From the NCBI GenBank assembly GCA_963811775.1, contig CAWESO010000009.1:233086-297085 (forward strand): a DNA stretch of 64,000 nucleotides, given 5' to 3'. Source of the DNA: Chersky-840 sp963811775. Lineage in GTDB: Bacteria > Actinomycetota > Acidimicrobiia > Acidimicrobiales > UBA8190. This document shows, in pieces, positions 47,364 to 55,655 of the stretch. How positions within the stretch are numbered: the stretch's first letter is position 1; each line of letters begins with the position of its first letter. Made by a program: the position numbers and the translations under genes. The notes under the pieces were generated by a model. It was given only the letters and a program-made list of their open reading frames with translations. It had not been told where the DNA came from and did not search any database.

Positions 47364-47367
<4 letters not shown>
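45721..47367 (-). CDS. AMP-dependent acyl-CoA ligase
   Basis: A 548-aa adenylate-forming enzyme. Motifs: LLFTSGTAGEPKAAMLTHAN (P-loop), YGLTESSPA, GEIWVRGDNVFAGYW, DGWLRTGDVG, VDRTKDLIIVSGFNVFP. It is most similar in pattern to long-chain fatty-acid or dicarboxyl-CoA ligases; the chain length is not determined. An odd Asp/Ala/Gly low-complexity insert (GDGADDLAAGDGADGAADG, about residues 140-190) interrupts the N-terminal domain. GTG 47367 overlaps the end of the SAM-adenosyltransferase gene. Confidence 0.88.
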
Positions 47368-48203
<836 letters not shown>

Positions 48204-48237
48204 CTGCCCCCCTCGTCGCCAAGGTGGCCGGCGGGGG

Positions 48238-48444
48238 TCAGCCGGCCTGGGTGTACCGGTCGGCCAGGTACCGGTTCACGTCATCCTCACGGAGACGGAA
48301 CGACTTCCCGACACGGACCGCCGGCAGATCTCCTGCGTTGATCAGTCGATACACCGTCATATTGGACACTCTCAGCGTGCTCGCTACCTCGCGTACCGTC
48401 AGGTAGCGAGCGCTGGTGACGTCATCAGCACTCAGTGGAATCAC
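48238..48444 (-). CDS. BldC-like small MerR/excisionase-type HTH protein
   Basis: A 68-aa DNA-binding protein: YLTVREVASTLRVSNMTVYRLINAGDLPAVRVGKSFRLREDDVNRYL. This is the winged-HTH of BldC/excisionase type, and its chromosomal setting near proC agrees with a BldC homologue; BldC in Streptomyces represses development genes. GTG 48444 has GGGAGAGG upstream; the longer open frame is not coding in appearance. A -10-like TACAGT lies 18 nt upstream of the start. Confidence 0.85.
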   Translation of the reverse strand: MIPLSADDVTSARYLTVREVASTLRVSNMTVYRLINAGDLPAVRVGKSFRLREDDVNRYLADRYTQAG

Positions 48445-48636
48445 CCCTCTCCCGCCTGAGGCGACTGTACGCCAATGTGGTGATTGTTGGAAAGAGAGAG
48501 GCCCAGAAAACAGCTGCTCAGCCCGCCCGGGCGATCCGGGGCCCCCGACGCCGGGTCGCCGGGGTGGCGCCGGGCCGTCGCCGGAACCGGCCGACCGGAG
48601 CCCCGGAATCGCTCTCCCGGCCCCCACCAGCCGTGG

Positions 48637-49425
48637 TCAAGTCGCCAATTGGCGCGATCGCTCCGTGGCCGCCGCCACCGCGGCGGCCACGACGGCCCGC
48701 AGGCCCCCGTCCTCGAGGACGCGGAGCCCGGCTTCGGTCGTCCCCCCCGGCGACGTCACCGCGGCCCGGAGGTTCTCGGGCGTCTCGCCCGACTCGACCA
48801 GGAGCCGGGCCGCCCCGGCCAGGGTGTCGGTGGCGAGGAGGCGGCTCACCTCCGGGGCCAGCCCCACGGCCTCCCCCGCGCTCATGAGGGCCTCGACGAC
48901 CAGGAACACATAGGCCGGGCCCGACCCCGACAACCCGGTCACGGCGTCGAGCGAGGCCTCGGGGAGCCGGACGACGTGGCCGACCGCGCCCAGCACCTCC
49001 TCGGCCCAGGCCATGTCGGGCTCCTGGGCCCGGGAGCCGGCCGCGATGGCGGAGACCCCGGCACCGACCGTCGCCGGGGTGTTGGGCATGGCCCGCACCA
49101 CGGCGCTCGACGCCGGGAGCCACGACTCCAGGCGCGCCAGGGGCACGCCGGCCATGATCGACAACACCCGCCCCACCCCCACCGCCGACAGCGCCCGGCA
49201 CGCCTCCTCGCCCACCGCGGGCTTGACCGCGACCACCGCCGCCGCGGCCGGGGTCACCTCGGACCGCAGCGCCACCGTCGGGAGCTCTTCGGCCAGCGCG
49301 GCGCGGCGGTCCGCGGCCGGCTCGACCACGACGATCTCGGCGGGGCTCCAGCGCGCCGCGAGGAGCCCGTGCACGAGCGCGCTACCCATGCGACCGCCAC
49401 CGACGACAAGCAACCTTGGCTCCAT
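48637..49425 (-). CDS. proC: Pyrroline-5-carboxylate reductase
   Basis: A 262-aa NAD(P)H enzyme for the last step of proline synthesis. The nucleotide motif is LLVVGGGRMGSALVHGLL, then AVKPAVGEEACRAL, RAMPNTPATVGAG and the signature GLSGSGPAYVFLVVEALMSAG. A Pro-type C-terminus (VTSPGGTTEAGLRVLE) is complete. The start is ATG 49425. It precedes the BldC-like gene by about 190 bp on the same strand; that short gap holds nothing recognisable. Confidence 0.94.
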   Translation of the reverse strand: MEPRLLVVGGGRMGSALVHGLLAARWSPAEIVVVEPAADRRAALAEELPTVALRSEVTPAAAAVVAVKPAVGEEACRALSAVGVGRVLSIMAGVPLARLESWLPASSAVVRAMPNTPATVGAGVSAIAAGSRAQEPDMAWAEEVLGAVGHVVRLPEASLDAVTGLSGSGPAYVFLVVEALMSAGEAVGLAPEVSRLLATDTLAGAARLLVESGETPENLRAAVTSPGGTTEAGLRVLEDGGLRAVVAAAVAAATERSRQLAT

Positions 49426-49731
49426 CGGTGCTTCACGCTACTGACGATGACGACGCGTCGCGGCCCGAGGAACCCTGGACACCGGTCGCACTTCCCCGAT
49501 CGACCGACATCACCAGCCCCTCGGGCCGCGCGCAGTGGCACCCTAGCCCGTGCGCGACACGCGCGCGCAAGGCGCGACGCGTGCGCGTCGGGCACGCGCG
49601 CCACGCGCACCCGTGAACAGGCAACGGACCGCGTGCCGGCGCGCCACATGGTGCACGAGTGACGCGTCACGCAGTCCCCGAGATGAACATCGGACAGCAG
49701 ACGTCGCGTGTCCCGACGCAAGAACGGTGCG
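49426..49731. other. Intergenic region, about 305 bp
   Basis: No gene seen. The part from about 49548 to 49616 is unusually dense in CGCG and GCGC steps (CGCGACACGCGCGCGCAAGG and similar), so it can form alternating purine-pyrimidine DNA or several overlapping small hairpins. It probably includes the promoter of proC and the end of the YbjN gene. Confidence 0.55.
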
Positions 49732-50211
49732 TCAGACAGGTCGCGGGCGACGGCGATAGCGCCCCGCGAACCCGATGCTCATGGCCGTCGGGAAGTAGTC
49801 GTCCACGTACGCCAGGCTCGATCCCACGATCCGGTCGAGCTCGTCGTCGGTCACCGCGGTGACGGGGATCTCGCCGACGAGGTACACCGCGTCCTCGGCA
49901 CCCAGCGCGAACCGCATCTGATGGAGGTCCATATTGCGGCGCAGCAGGTACTCGTACGTCGCCTCCACGTTCACCTCGGGCGCGGGCATGACCTGCGTCT
50001 CGTGCTGCAAGGTGCGTTGGCGGACCGTGAGCCACACCGTGACGAAGTCCTTCTCGTCACCCCGCAGCCGCAGATACCACCGTCCGAGCTCGGCCTGGCG
50101 GTCCACCGCGACGACGGCACCGCCCTCGGCCAGACGGGCCTCGGCCCAACGCCCGATCACCGAGTCGCAGGCGGCCTGCTCCTCAGGTGTGGCGATATCG
50201 GCGCGGGGCAC
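49732..50211 (-). CDS. YbjN-domain protein
   Basis: A 159-aa protein of the YbjN/CesT-like (sensory) fold: VVAVDRQAELGRWYLRLRGDEKDF, TVRQRTLQHETQVMPAPE, YEYLLRRNMDLHQMRFALG, VYLVGEIPVTAVTDDELD. It follows mshA closely, the same order as Rv0486-Rv0487 in Mycobacterium tuberculosis (from memory). The function is unknown. GTG 50211 and GTG 50250 are both possible starts; neither has a clear ribosome-binding site and the second would overlap mshA by 10 bp. Confidence 0.82.
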   Translation of the reverse strand: MPRADIATPEEQAACDSVIGRWAEARLAEGGAVVAVDRQAELGRWYLRLRGDEKDFVTVWLTVRQRTLQHETQVMPAPEVNVEATYEYLLRRNMDLHQMRFALGAEDAVYLVGEIPVTAVTDDELDRIVGSSLAYVDDYFPTAMSIGFAGRYRRRPRPV

Positions 50212-50240
50212 GGCCGCCGTGACCGCGTGGGCCCGAGGCG

Positions 50241-51506
50241 TCAGCGGCACGCGACGAGGCGCTCGGCGGTGAGCTCCTCGTAGGTGCCACGCAGCAGCGA
50301 CGCGGCCTGCGCCCACGTGTAGCGCCGGGAACGGACGACCGCGGCGGTGGACAGGCGTTCGGCCCGGCCGGGATCGGCGAGGACCCCCGACGCCGCCGCC
50401 GCGAACGCCTCGGGCGTCGACGGGTCGACGACGATGCCCGTGCGCCCGTCGTCGACGAGCGTGGTGAGACCGCCCACCGCCGCGGCCACGACCGGGGTCC
50501 CGCACGCGGCGGCCTCGAGGGCGACGAGCCCGAAGGACTCCGAGCGGCTGGGCACGAGGCACACGTCCGCGGCGCGGTAGTAGGTGGACAACAGCTCGTG
50601 CGGCTGCGGCGCCTCGAAGCGCACGCGCTCGGCCAGCCCGAGGTCGTCGACGAGCTTGTGCAGCAGGGCCAGGTGCTCCTCGCCCCGGGGGCCGCTCGGG
50701 CCTCCCACCACGAGCAGCGATGCTTCGGGGTGGTCCGTCATCGCCGCCAAGGCCCGGACGGCGACGTCCGCGCCCTTCAGGGGTTGGATCCGGCCCACGA
50801 ACAACAGCAGCGGCGCCTCGGCGGGGAGGCCGAGCGCCCGGCGCGCCTGGGGCCGGTGCCCGGGGCCGAAGAAGGCGTGATCGACGCCGGGGGGGACGAC
50901 TCGGATGCGGGCCGGGTCGCTGTCGTAGAGCTGCGCCAGCTGCGCCGCTTCGACCGAGCACGAGGCCAGCACCACCTCGGAGCAGCGCATGACGGCTGCT
51001 TCGGCCTCGGCCCGGCGGTGGGGCTCGTCACTCGACACCTCTTCGGGGCTGGCCTCGGCCTTGACCCGCGCCAGGGTGTGGAAGGTCGACACGAGGGGCA
51101 GGTCGAGCTCGTGCTTGATGCGGTGCCCGGCGATGCCCGACAGCCAGTAGTTGGCATGCACGGCGTCGAAGCCGGTCTCCTCGTGCACGAGGGGGTCGAC
51201 CCCCGCACCCGAGTCCATGAGGGACAAGACGTTGTCGGTGAACTCGTCGACCACCGAGGGCAGATCCTCTTTGACCATGGGGCCCAGAGGGCCGGCCGGC
51301 ACGTGGTGGACCCGGAGCCCCGGTTCCACCGTCACCGTGGCCGGCAGGACATCCGACCAGGCCCGCGTGTAGACGTCGCACTCCACCCCGGCCCGGGCCA
51401 GGGCGCTCGAGAGCTCCCGCACGTAGACGTTCATGCCCCCGCCGTCGCCGGTCCCGGGCTGGGCCAGCGGCGACGTGTGCAACGAGAGCACAGAGAGGCG
51501 ACGCAC
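50241..51506 (-). CDS. mshA: D-inositol-3-phosphate glycosyltransferase
   Basis: A 421-aa GT4 enzyme, first step of mycothiol synthesis (UDP-GlcNAc plus inositol-3-phosphate). Seen: LHTSPLAQPGTGDGGGMNVY (acceptor and donor loop), HANYWLSG, VGRIQPLKGADVAV and SRSESFGLVALEAAACGTPV with the E-x7-E motif. Mycothiol is restricted to actinobacteria, which supports the taxonomic reading. The start GTG 51506 is proposed as leaderless. Confidence 0.94.
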   Translation of the reverse strand: MRRLSVLSLHTSPLAQPGTGDGGGMNVYVRELSSALARAGVECDVYTRAWSDVLPATVTVEPGLRVHHVPAGPLGPMVKEDLPSVVDEFTDNVLSLMDSGAGVDPLVHEETGFDAVHANYWLSGIAGHRIKHELDLPLVSTFHTLARVKAEASPEEVSSDEPHRRAEAEAAVMRCSEVVLASCSVEAAQLAQLYDSDPARIRVVPPGVDHAFFGPGHRPQARRALGLPAEAPLLLFVGRIQPLKGADVAVRALAAMTDHPEASLLVVGGPSGPRGEEHLALLHKLVDDLGLAERVRFEAPQPHELLSTYYRAADVCLVPSRSESFGLVALEAAACGTPVVAAAVGGLTTLVDDGRTGIVVDPSTPEAFAAAASGVLADPGRAERLSTAAVVRSRRYTWAQAASLLRGTYEELTAERLVACR

Positions 51507-51514
51507 CGGCGTGG

Positions 51515-51520
51515 AGCCTA
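51515..51520 (-). promoter_or_regulatory. -10 element, leaderless start of mshA
   Basis: TAGGCT on the minus strand, 8 nt, then GTG 51506. No Shine-Dalgarno sequence is seen upstream of mshA. Confidence 0.4.
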
Positions 51521-51594
51521 CCTGGGCGTTCCCGAGCCCGGTCCGTCGACACGGCCGCTCGGGCGGTCCCGCACGAGGACGGATCGCCTGATCG

Positions 51595-52095
51595 CTACAG
51601 CCCGGTCGAGGTGTCGGCCGATCCGCTCACCCGGTCGCCCTCGGGCGGGGGCGACCCCACCGACGAGGACGACGCGGCGCCGGCCGGTGCCGACGCGGCC
51701 TCGGAGGCCGCTCCGGCGTCCCCGGGCCGCTCGGGCCCGGGCGTGCCGTCGTTCTCGTGGCGGAAGGACAGGTAGATCCGGATGAGCGCCTGCTTCTGCT
51801 CCTCGTTCAGGTGGGCGTCGGCGAGGATCTCGCGGGCCAGGTCGGTCTCCCCCGTGCCGGGCTCGAGGATGCCGGCCTGGACGTAGAGCGTCTCGGCCGA
51901 GATGCGCAGGGCCTTGGCGATCTGCTGGAGGATCTCGGCCGAGGGCCGGCGCAGGCCCCGCTCGATCTGGCTCAGATAGGGATTGGAGATCCCCGCCAGC
52001 TCCGACAGCCGCCGCAACGACAGCCGGGCCGTCGAGCGCTGCTCCCGGATGAACGCGCCGAGGTCGTCCCAGCGTTCGGGGAGTTGCTTGGGCAC
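51595..52095 (-). CDS. XRE-family HTH transcriptional regulator
   Basis: A 166-aa regulator with an N-terminal XRE helix-turn-helix (LGAFIREQRSTARLSLRRLSELAGISNPYLSQIERGLRRPS, given in parts: LSELAGISNPYLSQIERG is the recognition unit). A helical middle follows (LNEEQKQALIRIYLSFR) and then a disordered Ala/Ser/Pro tail. Similar small XRE proteins (as in Rv0474) are widespread in actinobacteria. The target is unknown. It lies 30 bp after the RsiG-like gene on the same strand, suggesting cotranscription. Confidence 0.85.
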   Translation of the reverse strand: MPKQLPERWDDLGAFIREQRSTARLSLRRLSELAGISNPYLSQIERGLRRPSAEILQQIAKALRISAETLYVQAGILEPGTGETDLAREILADAHLNEEQKQALIRIYLSFRHENDGTPGPERPGDAGAASEAASAPAGAASSSSVGSPPPEGDRVSGSADTSTGL

Positions 52096-52125
52096 GCGCC
52101 GGGTCCTCGGAGGCCAGGACGCGGA

Positions 52126-52665
52126 TCAGGCCAGCAGGCCGTCGACGGAGGCCTCGCCGGTCTTGTATCGGCTCACGATCTCGGCCTGCAACGTGTCGAT
52201 GCGCTCGTGCAGGGCCCGGCGCTGGTCGGAGATGCGCTGCTCGATGGCGGTCAGCTTCTCTCCCACCGCGCGCAGCTCGGCTTCGCTCATGGTCGTGAGC
52301 GCGGCGGTGTGGTCCGCGTCCAGCACGGCGTCGAGCTCCTCGGTGAGATCGTCCTTGTCGAGGTCCGGCGACATCTGCGACGGGAGCCGGCCGAAACCCT
52401 GGGGCCGGGCCGGGCCCGAGCCGATGATCGACGGGAGGCGCTCCACCAAGGAGTCGAGATCGGCGCCGGCTTCACCGTGGTGGTCGAGACAGGCGTGGAC
52501 GAGGTCCAGCCGTCCCTGGGCCATGCGCCGCAGGTACGACACGGCCGTCTCGGCCTCCTGGCACTCGGCCCGCATGACCCGGACGTCCTCGAGCGAGCGC
52601 TCGCGCAGCCCGTCGAGGTAGTCAGGTGCGAGCAGCCGCTCGAGCTCCGTTTCCAACCAGGCCAT
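52126..52665 (-). CDS. rsiG: RsiG homologue (c-di-GMP-binding anti-sigma factor type)
   Basis: A 179-aa helical protein. Two long helices each carry the RsiG signature E(X)3S(X)2R(X)3Q(X)3D: ETAVSYLRRMAQGRLD (residues 39-54, exact) and EQRISDQRRALHERID (142-157, with His in the Gln position). RsiG of Streptomyces holds the sigma factor WhiG when bound to c-di-GMP. The published signature is known to me from that work; binding by this protein is inferred. No whiG gene is in this window. ATG 52665 has a -10 element 7 nt upstream. Confidence 0.85.
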   Translation of the reverse strand: MAWLETELERLLAPDYLDGLRERSLEDVRVMRAECQEAETAVSYLRRMAQGRLDLVHACLDHHGEAGADLDSLVERLPSIIGSGPARPQGFGRLPSQMSPDLDKDDLTEELDAVLDADHTAALTTMSEAELRAVGEKLTAIEQRISDQRRALHERIDTLQAEIVSRYKTGEASVDGLLA

Positions 52666-52672
52666 CACGGCG

Positions 52673-52678
52673 AGCGTA
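52673..52678 (-). promoter_or_regulatory. -10 element, leaderless start of rsiG
   Basis: TACGCT on the minus strand, 7 nt, then ATG 52665. A GTG directly before that ATG (52668) is an alternative start. Confidence 0.4.
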
Positions 52679-52747
52679 CTCGCCGGGCGACGTTCTCCTC
52701 GTCCGGTCGGGACCTCCAGGCCCCGGCCCTGGGCATCGGCGCCGGGG

Positions 52748-53158
52748 TCACAGCACCGGGCCGGCACGCCACGACGGGGCGTAGCACCGGACCACGCGGC
52801 CCAGGACGGCGCCGGCCGGCACGGGCCCGAAGCTGCGGCTGTCGGTCGATGCCCCGGGGTTGTCGCCGCGCACCACGATCTCGTCCTCGAGCACCGCACT
52901 GATCCGCTTGACGAGCACCCGCCGGGGCTCGATGGGGTCGCGCACCGCCACCACGTCCCCGGCGTGCAGGTGCCGGGCGCGCACCACCAGCAGGCGGTCG
53001 CCCGGGGCCAGGGTGGGTTCCATGCTCCGACCCTCGACCACGACCCGACGCGGGTGCACCACCGCCCACGCCACCGCCAGGGCCGCCCCACCCGCCAGCC
53101 CGACCCCGGTCGCGCTGGGGACCGGGACCCGCCGCCGCGCCCGTCGGCCCGGGTTCAC
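52748..53158 (-). CDS. sodX: Signal peptidase S26-type protein, probable NiSOD maturation peptidase
   Basis: A 136-aa serine/lysine peptidase with one N-terminal membrane segment (GVGLAGGAALAVAWAVVH). The nucleophile Ser is in EGRSMEPTL, the Lys in VLVKRIS, and box E is RGDNPGASTDSRSFGPV. It is divergent from, and 69 bp away from, the NiSOD gene, which is the known arrangement of the peptidase that trims pro-NiSOD. Trimming to His1 is needed for nickel binding. GTG 53158 has AGGGAAG upstream. A general leader peptidase function is the alternative. Confidence 0.85.
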   Translation of the reverse strand: MNPGRRARRRVPVPSATGVGLAGGAALAVAWAVVHPRRVVVEGRSMEPTLAPGDRLLVVRARHLHAGDVVAVRDPIEPRRVLVKRISAVLEDEIVVRGDNPGASTDSRSFGPVPAGAVLGRVVRCYAPSWRAGPVL

Positions 53159-53227
53159 CGGTTGTCTTCCCTGGGTAAGGTGAGCGCGATCCCCATCGAC
53201 TTCACTCTGCACGAAGGAGCCCCGCCC

Positions 53228-53647
53228 ATGCGCATCGTCGACCGCATCATGTCGTCTGTCGACCGGATCAGCCCTCCGCTCACGGCCCACGCCCACTGCG
53301 ACCTTCCCTGCGGTGTGTACGACCCGGCGCAAGCCAGGATCGAGGCCGAGTCGGTGAAGGCGTGCATGGAGAAGTTCAACGGGTCCGACGACGCCGTGTT
53401 CAAAGAGCGCGCCGTCGTCATCAAGGAGGAGCGGGCCGACCTGGTGAAGCACCACCTGTGGGTGCTGTGGACGGACTACTTCAAGCCCGAGCACCTGGCC
53501 AAGCACCCCCAGCTCCACGACCTGTTCTGGAAGGCCACCAAGGCCGCCGGTGAGACCAAGAAGACCAACGACCCCACAGTCGCCCAGGGCCTGCTCGACC
53601 AGATCAAGGAGATTGACGGAATCTTCTGGGAGACCAAGAAGGGATAG
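53228..53647 (+). CDS. sodN: Nickel superoxide dismutase
   Basis: A 139-aa pro-enzyme that destroys superoxide in the cytoplasm. The nickel hook HCDLPCG begins after TAHA, so processing would remove about 22 residues. The four-helix body follows (ESVKACMEKF, ERADLVKHHLWVLWTDYFKPEH, LHDLFWKATKAAGETKK). ATG 53228 has AAGGAG 9 bp upstream. It shares a short divergent promoter region with sodX. Confidence 0.95.
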   Translation: MRIVDRIMSSVDRISPPLTAHAHCDLPCGVYDPAQARIEAESVKACMEKFNGSDDAVFKERAVVIKEERADLVKHHLWVLWTDYFKPEHLAKHPQLHDLFWKATKAAGETKKTNDPTVAQGLLDQIKEIDGIFWETKKG

Positions 53648-53651
53648 GGAC

Positions 53652-53669
53652 GCGCCGCCTCGGCGGCGC
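53652..53669. terminator. Bidirectional hairpin between sodN and the DksA-like gene
   Basis: GCGCCGCC-TC-GGCGGCGC, perfect 8-bp arms, lying between the convergent ends of sodN (53647) and the zinc-finger gene (53675). It can serve both strands. Confidence 0.6.
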
Positions 53670-53674
53670 TGGTC

Positions 53675-54112
53675 TCAGCGCAGCGACAGGGGCAGGTGCT
53701 CGGCGCAGAACCGGCTCGTGGGCGTCCGGTCGAGCACGGCGTCGTCGATCGATCCTCCGCAGGCCTCGCACTGCCCGTAGGTGCCCTCGTCGATGAGGGC
53801 GAGGGCCCGCTCGACCTCGGCCAGCTCCTGCTCGATCGTGTCCAACAGGGACCCGTCGATGTCGAGCTCGCCCGACGCCGCGGCGGTGTCGCCCGACGCC
53901 GCGGCGGTGTCGTCCGACACCGTCTCGAAGACGACCCCGGCTTCGATCTCGACGAGGGTGTCGAATCCGGGCCCGACGTCGAGCACGACGACCTCCTCGG
54001 TGGTGGCGTCGAAGCCGGCCGCGCCGTCGACCGCGCCGTCGACCTCGACCTCGCCGTGGCGGTCGAACCGGGCACCATTCACGGCGTCGGCACCGCCGAA
54101 CTCGGGCTCCAC
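53675..54112 (-). CDS. TraR/DksA-type zinc-finger protein
   Basis: A 145-aa acidic protein with a C-terminal DksA/TraR zinc-finger: YGQCEACGGSIDDAVLDRTP, then RFCAEH. The Zn ligands would be three Cys and one His. The N-terminal half is acidic (two copies of DTAAASG in a row) and the middle is a coiled-coil-like helix (LLDTIEQELAEVERALALID). Such proteins often act on RNA polymerase or sigma factors, but no target is known here. A leaderless GTG 54112 is supported by TACGAT exactly 7 nt upstream. Confidence 0.8.
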   Translation of the reverse strand: MEPEFGGADAVNGARFDRHGEVEVDGAVDGAAGFDATTEEVVVLDVGPGFDTLVEIEAGVVFETVSDDTAAASGDTAAASGELDIDGSLLDTIEQELAEVERALALIDEGTYGQCEACGGSIDDAVLDRTPTSRFCAEHLPLSLR

Positions 54113-54119
54113 GTGGCCA

Positions 54120-54125
54120 ATCGTA
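54120..54125 (-). promoter_or_regulatory. -10 element, leaderless start of the DksA-like gene
   Basis: TACGAT on the minus strand, 7 nt (TGGCCAC), then GTG 54112. The same hexamer and the same spacing occur at rex and at the prenyl reductase gene. Confidence 0.5.
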
Positions 54126-54162
54126 CCGAGCGGTGCTGCCGGAGGGCGCGATCGGCCGCCCG

Positions 54163-54168
54163 TAGACT
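54163..54168 (+). promoter_or_regulatory. -10 element, leaderless start of the class V aminotransferase
   Basis: TAGACT, 6 nt (CGGCCC), then GTG 54175. No ribosome-binding site. Confidence 0.4.
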
Positions 54169-54174
54169 CGGCCC

Positions 54175-55584
54175 GTGACGGACACGGTGGGCCCTCTGGC
54201 CCGGGTAGTGGGCGACGACCTGGGCGTGCCCTGCGTCGACGGCGTCGAGCGCCGGTACGTGAACCTCGACTCGGCCGCCTCCACCAGCGCCTTGCCCTCG
54301 GTCATGGGCGCGGTGGAGCAGTTCGTCCCGGTGTACTCGAGCGTGCACCGGGGCGCGGGGTACAAGTCGCGCCTCGCCACCGCAGCCTACGAGTCGGCGC
54401 GCGCCACCGCCCTCGCCTTCGCCGGCGGCAGCAACGCGGCGCGTGCCGGGGACATCGCCATCCTGTGCCGCAACACCACCGAGGCGATCAACCAGCTCGC
54501 CTACCGCCTGCGGTTCGAGCCCGACGACGTGGTGCTCACGACCGTGGTGGAGCACCACGCCAACCTCCTGCCCTGGGGTCGCGTCGCCACGCGCCGCTAC
54601 GTCGAGTGCGGGCCGGACGGGACCTTCGACACCGACGCGGTGGTCGCCGGCCTGGAGCAGTCGCCACGGCCCCGGGTCCTCGCGCTCACCGGGGCCTCCA
54701 ACGTCACGGGGTGGTTGCCCCCGCTCACCGAGATCGTCGCCGCCGCCCATGCCCGGGGCGTCCCTGTCGTGCTCGACGCCGCCCAGCTCGCCCCGCACCG
54801 GGCCATCCCGGCCGAGGTCGACTACGTGGCCTTCAGCGGCCACAAGCTCTACGCCCCGTTCGGGACCGGCGTCCTCGTGGGCCCGGCCGCCACCTTCGCC
54901 GAAGGCGACCCCTTCCTGGCCGGCGGGGGCGCGGTCGACCTGGTCGACCTGGACGAGGTGTGGTGGACCGAGCCCCCCGAACGCGAGGAGGCGGGCTCGC
55001 CCAACGTCGTGGGCGCCGTGGCCCTCGAAGCGGCGCTCGACGAGATCGGCCACATCGGCTGGGACGCCGTGGCCGCCCACGAGCACGCCCTGGCCACGCG
55101 ACTGCGCCGCGGGCTCGCCGCTATCGACGGGGTGCGCGTGCTCGGGCCGTCACTCGACACCGACACCCTGGCCATTGCCGCCTTCGTGGTCGAGGGCGTG
55201 GACCACGCCCTCGTGGCCGCCCGGCTCAGCGCCGAGTGGGGCATCGGGGTGCGTCACGGGTGCTTCTGCGCCCACCCCTACCTCATCCGTCTCCTGGGCC
55301 TCGACCCCGCCGACGTCGACGCCTACCGGGAGCAGGTGCTCGCCGGGGACCACCGCGCCATGCCGGGGGCGGTGCGCGCCAGCTGCGGGATCTCGAGCAC
55401 CACCGCCGACGTCGACGCCCTGCTCGAGGCGGTGTCGGCCGTGGCCGGCTCGGGCCGGTCGGGACAGGCCCCGCCGGTCCAGTACGTCCAGGACGTCGGC
55501 ACCGGCGACTACTGGCCCGTGAGCGACACGCCGGGGTGGCGGGGACACGAGCGCGAGACGGGCGCGTCGTGCGCGCGGGGCTGA
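54175..55584 (+). CDS. Class V aminotransferase (cysteine-desulfurase-like)
   Basis: A 469-aa PLP enzyme. Seen: YVNLDSAASTSALP, NTTEAINQLAYRL, VVEHHANLLPWG, VVLDAAQLAPHR, PLP Lys in AFSGHKLYAPFGTG and the active-site-like Cys in RHGCFCAHPYLI. This last segment is what desulfurases (SufS/CsdA type) use, but the surrounding loop is longer, so either sulphur transfer or another beta-elimination is possible. A C-terminal tail has PVSDTPGWRGHE. GTG 54175; divergent from the DksA-like gene. Confidence 0.82.
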   Translation: MTDTVGPLARVVGDDLGVPCVDGVERRYVNLDSAASTSALPSVMGAVEQFVPVYSSVHRGAGYKSRLATAAYESARATALAFAGGSNAARAGDIAILCRNTTEAINQLAYRLRFEPDDVVLTTVVEHHANLLPWGRVATRRYVECGPDGTFDTDAVVAGLEQSPRPRVLALTGASNVTGWLPPLTEIVAAAHARGVPVVLDAAQLAPHRAIPAEVDYVAFSGHKLYAPFGTGVLVGPAATFAEGDPFLAGGGAVDLVDLDEVWWTEPPEREEAGSPNVVGAVALEAALDEIGHIGWDAVAAHEHALATRLRRGLAAIDGVRVLGPSLDTDTLAIAAFVVEGVDHALVAARLSAEWGIGVRHGCFCAHPYLIRLLGLDPADVDAYREQVLAGDHRAMPGAVRASCGISSTTADVDALLEAVSAVAGSGRSGQAPPVQYVQDVGTGDYWPVSDTPGWRGHERETGASCARG

Positions 55585-55655
55585 GCCCAGCCGCGAGCCC
55601 AGCCCCAGCTCAGCGCCTGAGCTCAGCTCCTGAGCTCAGTCCCCAAACTCAGCCC
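55578..55655. repeat. Clustered TGAGCTCA palindromes between convergent genes
   Basis: Outer arms GGGCTGAG (55578-55585) and CTCAGCCC (55648-55655) enclose two copies of the palindrome TGAGCTCA (55618-55625 and 55631-55638) and several AGCCCAG/CTCAG repeats. It spans the gap between the aminotransferase (+) and the CAP-repeat gene (-), so it probably ends transcription from both sides. Confidence 0.5.
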
